Assembly (NCBI GenBank): GCA_029532415.1
Contig: JAQOTA010000048.1
Span: forward strand, 298,001 to 362,000
Length of the DNA: 64,000 nt
DNA from: Marasmius tenuissimus
Taxonomy: Eukaryota; Basidiomycota; Agaricomycetes; Agaricales; Marasmiaceae
Reading direction: 5' to 3'
Shown: in pieces, positions 11,235 to 22,080 of the stretch
Position numbering within the stretch: position 1 is the stretch's first letter
How the letters are laid out: the number at the start of each line of letters is the position of its first letter
Notes under the pieces: generated by a model
What the model was told of the DNA's origin: nothing
Databases searched by the model: none
Seen by the model: the letters and a program-made list of their open reading frames with translations, nothing else
Made by a program: the position numbers and the translations under genes

Positions 11235-12455
11235 TTAGATGCCCCAGTCCCTTTTGAGCTTCTCCTGCGAGAAAAAACTGGTGAGTGGGACGCTTTGGAT
11301 GCAGTCAAAGGATGCTCACCCTCTTCTCCTCGTCATGAGCCCATCCTCCATACCAGCAAATACCCAACTCTTCCGCCAGCTTCCCGCAGCAAAACTTGAT
11401 CTTCTTCCCATCCGACACATACCGCCTCAGCAAATTCCACCAATCCAACTTCTTATCAATACTGAACTGCTTCGGGAATGGAAAGAACGCGATCGGTTCC
11501 CCGTTCTTGTTCTTGAACGCCGTCAGCACGACGTACGAAAGAACCCCGTAAAAGTCGTTCCCAAACTCGATCTTCCCCATCCTCTCTGTTCTTGCGTATG
11601 TCGCCGGACTGAGATCGACCATAAACTTGTATGTCTTGACCTTCTCGCGACCTACGCTCTCCACCTCGAAACGGCGATGAGGGGGAACGTCCGTTCGACC
11701 CGTATGGGCGATCGTAACGCAGAGGAATTCCTTCTTTGATTCGGCGTAACACCGTGTCTTGAGGATCGCCGAGGCTGATAGCGCAGTTCTTCAGAACCGC
11801 TTCGTACTACTCTGCCCAAGCCCAGACGTCTTCGAGGGCCGTCGCAATACCGGTCTTCTTTGCGTAATCTTCGCGTTCTGCTTTGTACACCTTGCAAGTG
11901 GATTTGTGAGTCGGCTAGTCGGTCTTCTGGCATTCCTTGCTCTGGATGTTCAGGAGAGAAAGATAAATTGAATCAGAGTGAAGGAACAGCACGTTCCTGA
12001 GAGGGAAAAAGCGAGAACTCACGCAGTACATCACGAGGCAGCAGCCACCACAACGAAGGAGCTTTTCGTGATGAGCTCGACGGAACTGAAGACACCGATT
12101 GCACTTCTGGTGGGTGTGAGCGACTGGGCCGTCATGAAACATTGGCAAGTCAGAGTTGACGATGTTGAGTCTGTTGATGTTGGGGATGGTCCCATCTTCT
12201 TTCATGATCGCGATTTGGTAGGCTTCCTGTACGCGTCCGAATAGTAAGTTTATATCCGGGCGTTGGATAAGAATCGCCAAAAACTTACAGGAACATAGAC
12301 GATGTGGAAAGAGACGAAGAGGGTGGGTATCACTCGTAATGAAGATATCAGGGGGGAAACAAAGAGAGATTGGAATTTACCAGTGTGACAGTGCGTTCAT
12401 TCAGGGAGCCGTGCGAGCCAAGGGAGTTGAGGGCAGGTTTCTTCGCGACGCTCAT
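11235..12455 (-). pseudogene. MYND-finger protein, broken copy 1
   Basis: Exon 1 starts MSVAKKPALNSLGSHG at 12455. After an intron come FLAILIQRPDINLLF, MKEDGTIPN and CNRCLQFRRAHHEKLLRCGG, then an intron and SKECQKTD, the MYND ligands. The next codon, expected Trp, is TAG. A second TAG follows AWAE, and a frameshift lies near NCAISLGD before YAESKKEFLCVTI. The C-terminal part is open (ATYARTERMGKIEF, GVLSYVVLTAF, WWNLLRRYVSDGKKIKF, CGGWAHDE-like), and a last exon EKLKRDWGI ends at TAA 11235-11237. Comparison with 25744-27022 locates each lesion. The coding frame is therefore not translatable as one protein, unless assembly errors caused the stops. Confidence 0.8.
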
Positions 12456-13857
12456 CTTCTCAGGGTCCGCGGCTATTCACAGCCATCGCCAGTGCTCTGG
12501 CACTCGTTGAACAACCCCTAGATCCTCGACACCGGTTCGACTATGAAAATCTTGAGCCCTTGTTATTGGTGACATAGCGAGGCCATTTCAAAGCGGTTCC
12601 ATCAACGTTGACAGAGTCTAGACGACAAAGGAAAACCAGCTCGATTGTATAACGTTCAACATCGGAAGACTGTTTCAGTGGGTCTTTGATTTGTATTCAA
12701 TGCATTTGTTGTCTGAGCTTCTGTTCGGCATATCGATGGTTTGTTCTACCCCAATCATGGGATTTTGTTGGGGGCCCGGACTATTTGTGGCCAGCTCGTA
12801 CTCGCCCACGGCATGCTTCTCGATGGAAGCCTGGATACAACACATCCAGATATAGAATTAGATCATCATAACCCTCATACCAACGAGACAAGAGTATTCG
12901 TCGCTTTTCGACACACAGGGTGCTCGTTAATCACTGACTCAATCCGCTATCCAGGTTTCATCTATTGTTGGGAATATCGTTTGTAGCCTGCCTCAACAGT
13001 CCCGGCCATGCGTCAGTGGGACACGGCTCGGTGCACGCCTTCACTATCGAAGCCTTTGCGGACTGATTCGCGAACGTCGTATATTGGGACGTTGTGGAAC
13101 GGCTTGCAAAGCCGACAACGCCCTATTGGCTGTTAATAATAACGCCAAGGGCTCTATTGATACTGAGCGTGGTGCAGACCTTGTCTCACAACCTCATCTT
13201 TAGTCAACATCATCATCCTCATTTTTACTTTAAGGGACAAGAAAAACTCGCGATCGCAACAGCCCCTTTGGCAAGGACCTGAATTCTGACCTGATCTTCT
13301 TGGTCTCATTGCGTTGTATGGATATCTGAACGTCTCGAGGAACGATACAGTGCGCTGATCAGTACACTTAAAATACCAGGCTTGAAGGCGTCTTCTGCTC
13401 TATCCTCGTCGTTCTTCGCGCTACTGTCTTCAATCAGTATCACCGGACATCGTACTTGGCAAAGATCCGTCGTTCGGAACATGCTACTTCGTGCTTTAAT
13501 CACGACCATGACGAGTCACTACCCTCCTTGCGGTCTCTACTCAGCCGACAAACGTCGTTGGTCATCGGTAGTGGCTGTTCTTCCATCAAGTCCTGTCTTA
13601 AAACGATCGCCTTGCCTCCCCACCAGAGCTTTGTGAACCATGCAGTAACTGGTCGGCGCACTCATATGGAGTGAGGCCTCATCTATGATACGTGACATTA
13701 ATCATGAACAGTTTCCGATGATGCGCAGGTAGGCTAGTTCTAGGATCTGTTCGTGTTGTGATGAACGTTCGACTCCCGAATGCAGTTGAGAAGGCAACGC
13801 CGTTGTTCATGCTACATAAAGCTTCCCCCGCCCAGTATCACACCATGTTGGAGCCCA
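12456..13857. repeat. upstream part of a duplicated block (copy 1)
   Basis: This stretch aligns in patches with 22590-23880 in the same order: TTTCAGTGGGTCTT, ACGATACAGTG..CT.ATCAGT, and AATGCAGTTGAGAAGG..CG just before the DUF6533 start. A reverse-free forward frame near 12741-12986 reads LDGSLDTTHPDIELD, but it is not conserved as protein in the other copy. No gene is called. Confidence 0.55.
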
Positions 13858-15399
13858 ATGATTGTCATCTCTGCCGCCGCCACTGCACTTGAGCACCAAA
13901 AGATAGTTTCGGTGAGTTGGGGTGCTACACCGACTCCCAAAGTTACGGTTATTGACTGGCTCCGGTTCAGTATATGGATGGTTAGTAGGACCCAGTACAC
14001 GGCATTGTATCTTGGCTTCAATCATTCAATGCAGTTGCTATATCCACGGTACTCGTTTACGATATCTCTCTCAACATCGGGTCAGAAATGCAGCATATCT
14101 GGAGGAAGAAGTGGTCAATCGTCACGATTCTTTACACAATACAACGATACCTCCCCGTCTTCGATACTGCAGGGGCATTACTCTATTGTACGTCCGTTTC
14201 TGGCTTTGGCCACTTCGCGGTTCTCACTGGTTCTCTCACTTATTCTGTTCAGACCATTTCGCGGAAAATGTCAGCCCGCACACTTGCAATGTAGTTTACC
14301 CTATGAGTCTATGTAGGTCCACCTGTATTTCTGCATATGTGCGACCTCCTGACATATGCGCACAATTCAATTCCAGGGTCTTTCACTGCTGGGACTATTC
14401 TTTCCGAAGGTGTGCAATGCACAGTCATTTGTGGATGCCGGACGCCAGAAGTCATCTTCCCCGCTCTACGCAGTACTCCTCGTGCTCTGTGTATGGGCCA
14501 CGTGGAAAAAAAGCACCCCAGTAGGTATTGGACTTGTTGTCTTTTCCTTGGGAATATGGACGCCGTCTTTTGTTTTGATGTATCAATTCCTGGACTCCCT
14601 TCAGTGTAAGTCCCCTCTTCTTCGGCGCACGGTGGCCCTCAAATTTGACATTTCATCAGTTGTTAGGCCGCCAATTCCCCATTTACAGGGGTGTTTTATT
14701 TCTGGCGGAAGCAGCGTCATCTACTTGCCCTTGGTGTTGTTCATGATCAGCAACACTGGTAAGCTCCTGAGTTGTGAGATGTGGTCAATACTGAACGGCA
14801 GTGTTAGTGATGCTGATCATGGTTCTGATTCCTGGGATCTCACTTGGTGAGTCAAATATAAAATCAAGACTGATGTTTCCGTGGCTGACCGGCTCCAATG
14901 TGCAGTTCGGACAGGCGGGAGGTCCAGACTCATGAGAGCCATATACGAAGATGGTAGGTTCCCTTTCTAGCCGCCATTTGGTGTCTAATCCCCTACTCCC
15001 AACAGGCGTTGTTTACTATGGCCTCATTTTCCGTGTGTATCCCGACTAACCTAGGCGGCAGAATATGCGACTAATATTATGCAGTCATATCATTGGTCAA
15101 TGTGGTGATGATCCTCACTGCTCCTGTGAGTTCGAATCCGAGTTCTTGGAGTCTCGGCGGCTTTAGCTGACCGACCTTTCATTACAGAGTGACTTGAGTC
15201 AACTCTTCGGCGGGTAAGTACCAGATTTATCTACCTCATGTGACCCACCAGTATCTAATGTCCATAATTGGCCACCCATTACAGGTTCGAGCGTGTCATG
15301 CACTCGATCCTTGCCAGTCACACAATCCTTCGCATACGGCGAGTAGCGCTGCAACTCATCGTGGATACCAACCACGTTCATAAGCCGGCGTACCCTTAG
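13858..15399 (+). CDS. DUF6533 membrane protein, gene C
   Basis: Twelve exons can be placed by comparison with genes B and D. Exon 1 (13858-13911) starts MIVISAAATALEHQ. The 10-nt microexon is 13971-13980; reading through it meets two successive TAG codons, which fall inside intron 2 (GTTAGTAG...AATGCAG). Then follow VAISTVLVYDISLNI, the DUF6533 core MQHIWRKKWSIV and YTIQRYLPVFD, HFAENVSPHTC, WSFTAGTILSE, VLLVLCVWATWKKS, PPIPHLQGCFISGG, VRTGGRSRLMRAIYEDG, GVVYYGLIF, LISLVNVVMILTAP, SDLSQLFGG and FERVMHSILASHTIL, ending at TAG 15397-15399. All junctions are GT-AG and in frame. It is a multi-pass membrane protein of unknown function and part of a block duplicated at 22.6-25.4 kb. Confidence 0.78.
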
Positions 15400-16132
15400 A
15401 GTCCATGATTCTGTAAATTCACTTTGTTTGACATATTTAGGTGCAATTTTTTCTTCTTTGTTTCACTGATATGGTTTTGTGGTTCTGTTGTCTCAAGTAT
15501 ACAGTATACCCAGTATAGTAGAGGAGGTATAGTTTCTTTAGATGGACTAGTTATGCTGCCTTGGGCTCGACTTCATTACTTAGCACCGTGCCATCCTCCC
15601 AGATGATGGCTCGCGCGCACGGCGTGAGAGACATGTAGATCGAGTGAAAATCCGTCAAGCCTCGGGCTTGGCTGGGGAATATGCCGTCAATCAGGCTGCA
15701 CCATCGGCGAAACCTCTAAGGCGGGTCCCCAGTGGGTACCACCCCTCGTTACTCGGGAACACCCCTCGCATGTTGGGATTCCACAGAAAGGGTACCCTAC
15801 CTAGGGAGCCATCGCCTTTTCATGTACATAGACCTTCATAGTGTGGCTAAAGATGTACATTAGCTACAGGTTGTATGAGAAAATGAGCAACCTACCCATC
15901 TTGAGAGACGTTGTACATCTTTCCCTCCATCTTGGAGAAGATTTACATCTTTGGCTCCATCTTGCGGAAGGTGTACATCCTTCGGGGGATGTATGCAGGG
16001 TGGAATGTTCAGTACATTTCATTTCACACTGTTTGGAGTAGATACACTCATGGGGAGTGCAACTCGTGAGCAAATGAATGGACACAAACACAAATCAATT
16101 TCTATGTACTTCAGAATACAGGAGGTAACACG
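15400..16132. repeat. spacer with TGTACATCTT / CTCCATCTT repeats
   Basis: From 15845 to about 16000 the motifs TGTACATC(T/C)TT and CTCCATCTTG alternate several times with a period near 25-30 bases. The same motifs recur at 17706-17870. The rest of 15400-15844 shows nothing coding. Confidence 0.5.
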
Positions 16133-17070
16133 TCAGGACACGTTCATGGGTACGAGATCGCGAAAACATAAAATGAGGATGACAACAAGAGCAATAGCGA
16201 CAGAGAATGAGAAGTGCAGGTGGGGAAATCTAGTGTAGAAGATCACAGCCCAGTGCGGAATCGGCGCTGTAGATACAGTGGACAAGCAAGCAAGCATGCT
16301 ACCAAAGAGCCAAGGAGACTGTAAAGATGGTCCTTCTTCCTGCCCACCCTCCTTCTTGTCACGGTGAACATTATACGCCTTTTGAAAAAGGTATGATGAG
16401 TCTGGGTATGACTCTGATGAAAGAAAGGGTAGTACACGCACATTTATGGGCACATATATGCGCCCTGATAGTAGGACATGACAGAACATGAAGAAACAGA
16501 CAATGTCGGCAGCAGAACAGATGGCGTGCTATAGAAAAAGCATGAAAACGGGGGTCAGGAATTACTTCAGTAAGTAAGAATCACTGGACACACTTACATT
16601 ACGGGTCCATCTTGTACTAGTTTAGCATGACGATAAGAACCCTAGGATGAACCTTCAGCAAGCTTGCAGTGACAACGTTGGCATGACTCTCACAGCCTGC
16701 CAAGCAGCCAAGTAGATATCCGGGGACCAGGTGCGACGATATGCCTACAATTCACCTTCTGTGACAGATTGCATCTCTCTTTCTCGTTCATCTGCTTGTT
16801 CTCATTCTCGTTCGACCGCTTCATCATTTCGACCGATGCTCTCTTCGTCAGCTTTGTGATACCGATACAACCTTGAGTTCCTGTCCTTGTCTTCGCGTGG
16901 TAGTTTTGGCTGTAGTGAAAGAATAAGTATAAGACATTTCACATTGTCCACGCACTCACCATTTTGATAGCTGGGTATAGAAGCAATTGGAGAGCTCTGA
17001 GCCGAGCAGGTGATGCCTGGCCTATGGGAGAAAAAGTTAAAATGAACCGTCAGCATCGATGCCGCGGTTC
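16133..17070 (-). CDS. hypothetical spliced protein, tail hydrophobic segment (uncertain)
   Basis: Not recognised. The reverse strand has one exon-like frame about 140 codons long from near 16530 (after TTTCTATAG) to TGA at 16133: it reads HAICSAADIVCFFMF near its start and HFSFSVAIALVVILILCF near its end, the latter able to span a membrane. Upstream, 16980-17040 and 16690-16915 have matching splice sites (CCCATAG|GCC, AAAATG|GTGAGT, CACTACAG|CC) joining ELSNCFYTQLSKC to QNYHAKTRTGTQG and a Lys/Glu/Asn-rich stretch. How the two parts join is unclear, and no start codon is certain. Confidence 0.25.
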
Positions 17071-17274
17071 TCAGAAGTTATAACAGTCAGAAATTGATTG
17101 AAATGGGCTGTTTTGCCCTCTTAGACACTCGGTATGTAGTTCAAAGCTTGACTTTATAGTTCTATGTACGTTCTATATAATAAAGTTGATGAAAACTCAC
17201 TTTTGTTGACGGACGCAAACTTGATGGTGGTGGTACTAAGTCAAGCCAGGCATGAGGCTGTGTGGCATGCGCGA

Positions 17275-17379
17275 GCGCGGGTTGTATCCAGAGCCAAACA
17301 AGGATTCTGGCGCAAGCGCTTGGCCTAACCCTGGGCGCTTGCGCCAGAATCTCTGTTTGGCTCTGGATACAACCCGCGC
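17275..17379. repeat. long inverted repeat (45-bp arms, 15-bp spacer)
   Basis: Arm 17275-17319 (begins GCGCGGGTTGTATCCAGAG) is the reverse complement of 17335-17379 with two mismatches, ending in GGCGCAAGCGC around the loop. Weaker symmetry continues outward to about 17223 and 17440 (ATGGTGGTGGT on one side, ACCACCACCAT on the other). This can form a very stable hairpin and looks like a fold-back or MITE insertion. Confidence 0.85.
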
Positions 17380-18517
17380 CGGTTAGCCCGTGGCAATTCC
17401 GGCGTGTCTTGCATCTTGACCACCACCATTGGCTACTTCACAACGCTCAGCTATAACATTCCCGGTGAGTTTTTTCGCTTTTTCATTTATTTTTATCTAC
17501 TAACATATTCTACAGCTATTTTATCTCTATCCGCAGCCTGAGATTGCTATGGAGGACGAGTCTGTAGACAATGCAACGGGTGTTTGATGCACTGAGGGAT
17601 ATGCTCACTTGTATACTGTATTTCACACTCATGCTCACGTTGGTACCTATATAAAATGTTGTTTTTCATTGTACAATGACCTTGCCCAATGCCCGAGAGT
17701 GTTCCAGCCTTCCCAACCTGTTCTACATTATGTACATCTTACCGTCCATCTTTGCAGTGAGTGTACATCTTCCTACAACCTTACTATGTTTGTACACTTT
17801 GTTAATAGTTTTTATTCAGTTTACATACTCTTCCATCTTTGTCCAGTGTGTACAACCTTGGTAACAACATGGCAAGCTACTGTACAATGTCTACCAACCT
17901 AGTTGCGGGTGGCCATGCCTTAAACACCCGGGACCCGTCCAAGAGGTTTTGCCGATGACTTTAGCCACGACCACGACCAGTTCGAAGTGCCCTATTCTGT
18001 CAGTCACCCGACTCCTCTTCTCCTGCTGATATATTCAAAACGCCGTCTTTCGCAGAAGCTGTCACAGCTCGCGATTGACGCCAACTTTGAGAGCGTAGAA
18101 CTATATACAAGTTGCTGGCTATCTTCATGGTTTCCAACCATCGGTCCCAGAACCTGAAATCTTCCAGAGTCTGCGACCCAGTCAATCTCGAGATATCCAT
18201 GTTGTTGTTGTTTTTTGACTGTAGATGCGGTATTTTACTGGGTCCGCGAGTGAGCAGCCAGTGAGCCGAAACGAAATGTCTTGAACTTTGTTGATCAAGT
18301 TTGGATCAAGTTACATGCCGCCGTGGGAACGCGACTTACCCAAACTCTTTCTCCGACGCCACCATCTGCCGTCTTGATATGCAGCGTCTAAGTCGCACAA
18401 TAGTCGGTGAGGCTTTCAGTCAATTTGAATCGAGATTATCCATAGCTTACTTTCTTCGATCATAAGGTCTTCTGGCCAACAAGTGTCGAAGACTACAGTT
18501 CAAGCCGGACCAATCAG
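17380..18517. repeat. non-coding spacer with a second TACATCTT repeat patch
   Basis: Patch 17706-17870 has TGTACATCTT, CCGTCCATCTTTG, TGTACATCTTCC and CTTCCATCTTTG, the same family as 15845-16000, in the same orientation. The two patches bracket about 1.9 kb. The remainder shows no gene; 18220-18517 has AG/GT sites but no sustained frame. Confidence 0.5.
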
Positions 18518-19560
18518 TTGCTCGACTCTGAAGTTCATTCTGGACTTCCGTGCTCTCTTCTAGCTGCTCCAAAAGTTTTCTCGAATCTTCGGTTTCACAT
18601 ATCCAAATGTCTCGAAAAATACGCGGAGAACGCGACCTACATACTTAGGTCCACGCTCGGTTACACGGACTGCTGGTTGCCATTGACGCGTACTTTGCAG
18701 TTCACCATGCCGGGTGAGTACGGACTCCCATTCCGCTACCAGGCCTCAAGGCAGAAAAATCCGACTGGCAGAAGCAGCATTATTAGTACCTTTTCCAAGG
18801 CGAATTTGGCAGCACTGATAGTCCCTGAGATCATGGAAGGATGATCATCATTGGAATAAATTTAGCTCAATATGGACGAACCTAAGCACGTTCAGCAGTC
18901 GTTCTGATATCGTGTATCAGGCCTTATCTTATGTCCTTGAGAGCAGGAACACGCAAGATTTGGTCCCACCATATCTTGATCTACACATGACTCGGTGGGG
19001 TGGCCCACGGTATGTCGCAGGCCTGAAGCAATGTTAACGACGAAAAGGGAACGGGAGTTTGACAAATACCACCCACTCGGCAACAGTTGACTACTAGGCA
19101 AAGATATTGCAAAGCTGCCGCAACTCGCTGTTGTGGCCAAAGCACGGAATATGCGGCATATTCCAAACCTTATCCCGTACACGAGCCTCTAGTAACACGG
19201 CAGATCTTTGCTTGGAGACTAGGTTCTACTTATGGCTCGGAAGAGCGCAATCCCCGACTTGTTTGACCTCAAGACCGGATTATGCCCAACCGAGATCCCG
19301 AGCCTCGCCTGGAGCAGATTGTGCGGAAAATACCGTAGAAGGCTACAAGAAGGTGGTCTTTGGAACTCCGTTGGGCTTATTATCGTCACCGTATCGAAGG
19401 ATTGCGTTACTGGCGAGAACAAAGTGCGCCGCGTACTCGGAAATTTTTGGATATTAGATATGGATAGGAGATAAGAAACCAATGCCTCTGGTACGAACGG
19501 AGTGAGGAGGTGAACCGGGTCGTGCTCATCGAGTCAAGTGGAAGAAGGTAAAAAAAAAGC
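18518..19560. pseudogene. decayed gene remnants, unassigned
   Basis: A forward frame at 18518-18844 reads LRFHISKCLEKYAENATYIL and is open for 108 codons, but has no partner exon or known domain. Reverse 18900-19180 aligns with the F-box-like remnants at 700-910 and 4700-4960 (shared AAAGCACGGAATAT and CGGCA.ATTCC). I see no intact gene. Confidence 0.3.
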
Positions 19561-19631
19561 GACAGATCTTGATATTCGAGTGTCTACCTTGGTGGAGCTG
19601 TGAGCAAATAGACCGCTGGATCAGTCAAGAT

Positions 19632-20050
19632 TCAACCCACCGATCCAACTGGAGGCCTGTCCACATAACCACCGTTAGGTGCCGCCTGCGTAGAATTCTG
19701 TACCGTGTACTCCAAAGCCAAAAGCTCGACTCCTCCGTATTTGCCGATGGCGTCTTCCACATAGAGAATCTCATTGCCATCGTTGCTCTCCAACCTCTTC
19801 AACAACCGCTCGAACAGACTTTTGGTCTTGAGTGCGATCCTATACACATTCTTCAGCCATTGGCCAAATGGCAAACTTATCTCCATTGCCCACGGGACAG
19901 GGTCGTTTGCATGTACACGGCGAGCTCCCAAGTTCAGCTTCGAGAACCAATCCAAGCACGAAAAATGAAAACCCCTTTTGAGACGTCATAGCATAGCTTC
20001 GTCGTCTCGAACAAGAACGACGAGTCTTCCCTCAACTATAACCGGCAACC
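19632..20050 (-). pseudogene. unrecognised protein fragment with one in-frame TGA
   Basis: The reverse-strand frame reads LKGLPVIVEGRLVVLVRDD then EAML, TGA (19991-19993), then RLKRGFHFSCLDWFSKLNLG, DPVPWAMEISLPFGQW, SLFERLLKRLESNDGNEILY and stops at 19632. Both sides of the TGA look like ordinary protein, so this may be a single decayed coding exon. No domain is recognised and no paralogue is in the window. Confidence 0.35.
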
Positions 20051-21115
20051 CTTTGAGTTTCGAAGATTGAAGGCCAGGGATTGAGATTATGCACCTTGTG
20101 CAACACCCCTACTCGACTCTAGTAAACGTACGATATCAGGATAGTACCGGTTAAGGCCGTAAGGTAAGGTGTGGGAGAGTGCGTGAGTGGTTTCCTTGCG
20201 TGCCAGATGAGTGTGGATACTCGAACGACGTATGTTGCTAAAGTGAGTCTTCCATCGGATTCTTTGGCGGGTCAATGTCGATGTTGAGGAGGTCTCTAAT
20301 GATCGACCGCGAGTTGCCATTATTAATATCTGTGGTCTGCTGCGGATTTTAACTGTGAGAAATTAGCGACAGACTTGTCTCAATCCAAAATTGAATATGA
20401 CTCGATGACCTGAGGTTGAAAAACAGATAATCTTCGCACCTCAGTTGTATCACACAACTTTAATTACCCCTAAAACTGCCCCTCAATTCCTTGAATATCT
20501 GACTCAAGGTCGACTGCCACTAAAAGTATGCAAGCGACAGTGTCTGGGCCTGGATAATAAGTCGGAGTGTTCTGTCTAGTGTCGTATATCGAATAATTCG
20601 CTGAGAACAAGATTTTTTTTGTGGGTTCCAATTCAGATTGGATTCCAGGTACAGTGTTTCGCCTAGTGAGGCTTGTGATTGAGAATTAGGCTTGAGTAGC
20701 GACTTATGCTATGTGGATTTGTGGTGAACAAAGAATGAGAGTGCGAGGTTCATCGTGGTTCAGTGCAAAGGAGCAGCCCCTAGAAGGCGCTTATTTTCTT
20801 GTTTGTTGCACAAACACCTAGCGCCAGTTCAACTCGCTACCAAAGCCGTTCTGTACCCCACAGGTGATACGGTACGGTGACCATAGTATAAGGTGACCAA
20901 ATCCTTGATCATGCTAGCAAAGCAAAAGGAGGGGAAGAGTATTCCATGAGCGTAGGTGCCGCAATAGACCAAGTACGAGCTATTTCACTGGCAGTACACT
21001 CGTGGCCTGATTCATGCTCCTGCAGAAGTTGAACCGACCACGAAGAGTGGCGAATCAGACGGGTATGCAAGTGTGAGGAGAGGAGGCCGAAGAAGCTTGA
21101 GATATGCGGGTGGAA
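20051..21115. other. intergenic, nothing recognised
   Basis: Short open frames only. A T-run at 20611-20618 is the only simple repeat noted. Confidence 0.5.
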
Positions 21116-21226
21116 AGGAGTATCCAGGGTCCCAGTGGCCCGACTTTTCTGACTCGGGCCTCTCGGGACGGGTTTGCGCGCGCTTCAAGGTGTGGGGAAA
21201 ATATCGGCAGGACCCTGGATACTCCT
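21116..21226. mobile_element. small element with perfect 17-bp inverted ends
   Basis: AGGAGTATCCAGGGTCC (21116-21132) and its exact reverse complement (21210-21226) bound a 111-bp segment. The interior has further short palindromic pieces (CCCGAC..CTCGGG). It is non-coding and has the form of a tiny MITE. No clear target-site duplication was found. Confidence 0.6.
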
Positions 21227-21234
21227 CTCAGAAA

Positions 21235-22080
21235 GAGTCGCGGTCATCATGCTGGACTTGATCTGTCTCTCCCCTCAGAATCCCCTTCACCTTTCCTGGA
21301 TTGTCGGATGCAACAATCCACATAATTCGAACTTCAAGTAGGAGCCAGGCGTACAGACGACCAAGCGGGGGGGAAAAGAGGCGTAGACAATGACAATGGA
21401 CCATGAGCGTAGCGACCCACGGCGATGGACAACATACGCACTGGTACGTATTACTATCACCTTCGCGTCAGTCAGAGAATTACCCTCCCACCCAAGGTAG
21501 GCCCCTATGTCGATCTTCATCTGCAGATTTTGCTAAATATTTTTGCTATTAGGTACTAGTAGGTGCTCAAGCAATCACATTCGTCCTTCAACTGCGACAG
21601 TAGGCATCCACTTTGCCATCAGAAGACTATCACATTGAGAATTCTCGTTACATTTGGCTTATCGATATCTCTCATTCTGATCTGGCGCACTTGCCGTCCC
21701 GTCTATGTTGGGTAGCCGGATCTCAAGAATGTTCAAATGGCCGTTGGCGTGCATATGAGAATTTAGGAAATTCGAGAGACAGACGTCAGTCGCTCTGGGT
21801 CAAAGGTGCGCATCACCCGCCATATACTTGTCTACCATCTGTTCGAGTTCCGTTAGCAAATCGCGTCCCGAGGTCGAATCCTCCTCAAACAAGTCGTCAA
21901 TTCTCTTTGCGATGCCCTCTGGATCCTTAATCGTTATAGGAAGACCCTGTTCTATGGCCAGTACTACTCCAAAGACACCAGGATAACGACGACGACTATC
22001 ACGGTCTGGGGTCCACGACCGCTGGTATCGTTGGAGGCTAAAAACCCCTCAAGTAGCTGCGGAAGCGGACGATTCAATGA
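21235..22080 (-). pseudogene. decayed copy of the X small membrane protein (X0)
   Basis: This aligns over its length with the X-gene regions at 32.0-32.9, 45.2-46.0 and 58.4-59.3 kb: CATGCTGGACTTGATC near 21249, TCTGATCTGGCGCAC near 21673, then the first exon. The reverse strand there reads ITIKDPEGIAKRIDDL followed by SGRDLLTELEQMVDK, matching Y-T-I-E-D-L-E..D-L and R-E-W-N-L-L-G of X. The hydrophobic segment is still recognisable (VIVVVVILV) but in another frame. It shows that the X family existed here outside the three-module array. Confidence 0.55.

Noticed and set aside
11305..11933. Long overlapping reverse frames at 11456-11752 and 11652-11933 as separate genes
   Set aside because: They are out-of-frame readings of the MYND pseudogene.
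13971..13989. Two successive TAG codons in DUF6533 gene C taken as nonsense mutations
   Set aside because: They lie inside intron 2 after a 10-nt microexon, a structure shared by the other DUF6533 genes, and the spliced frame is open.
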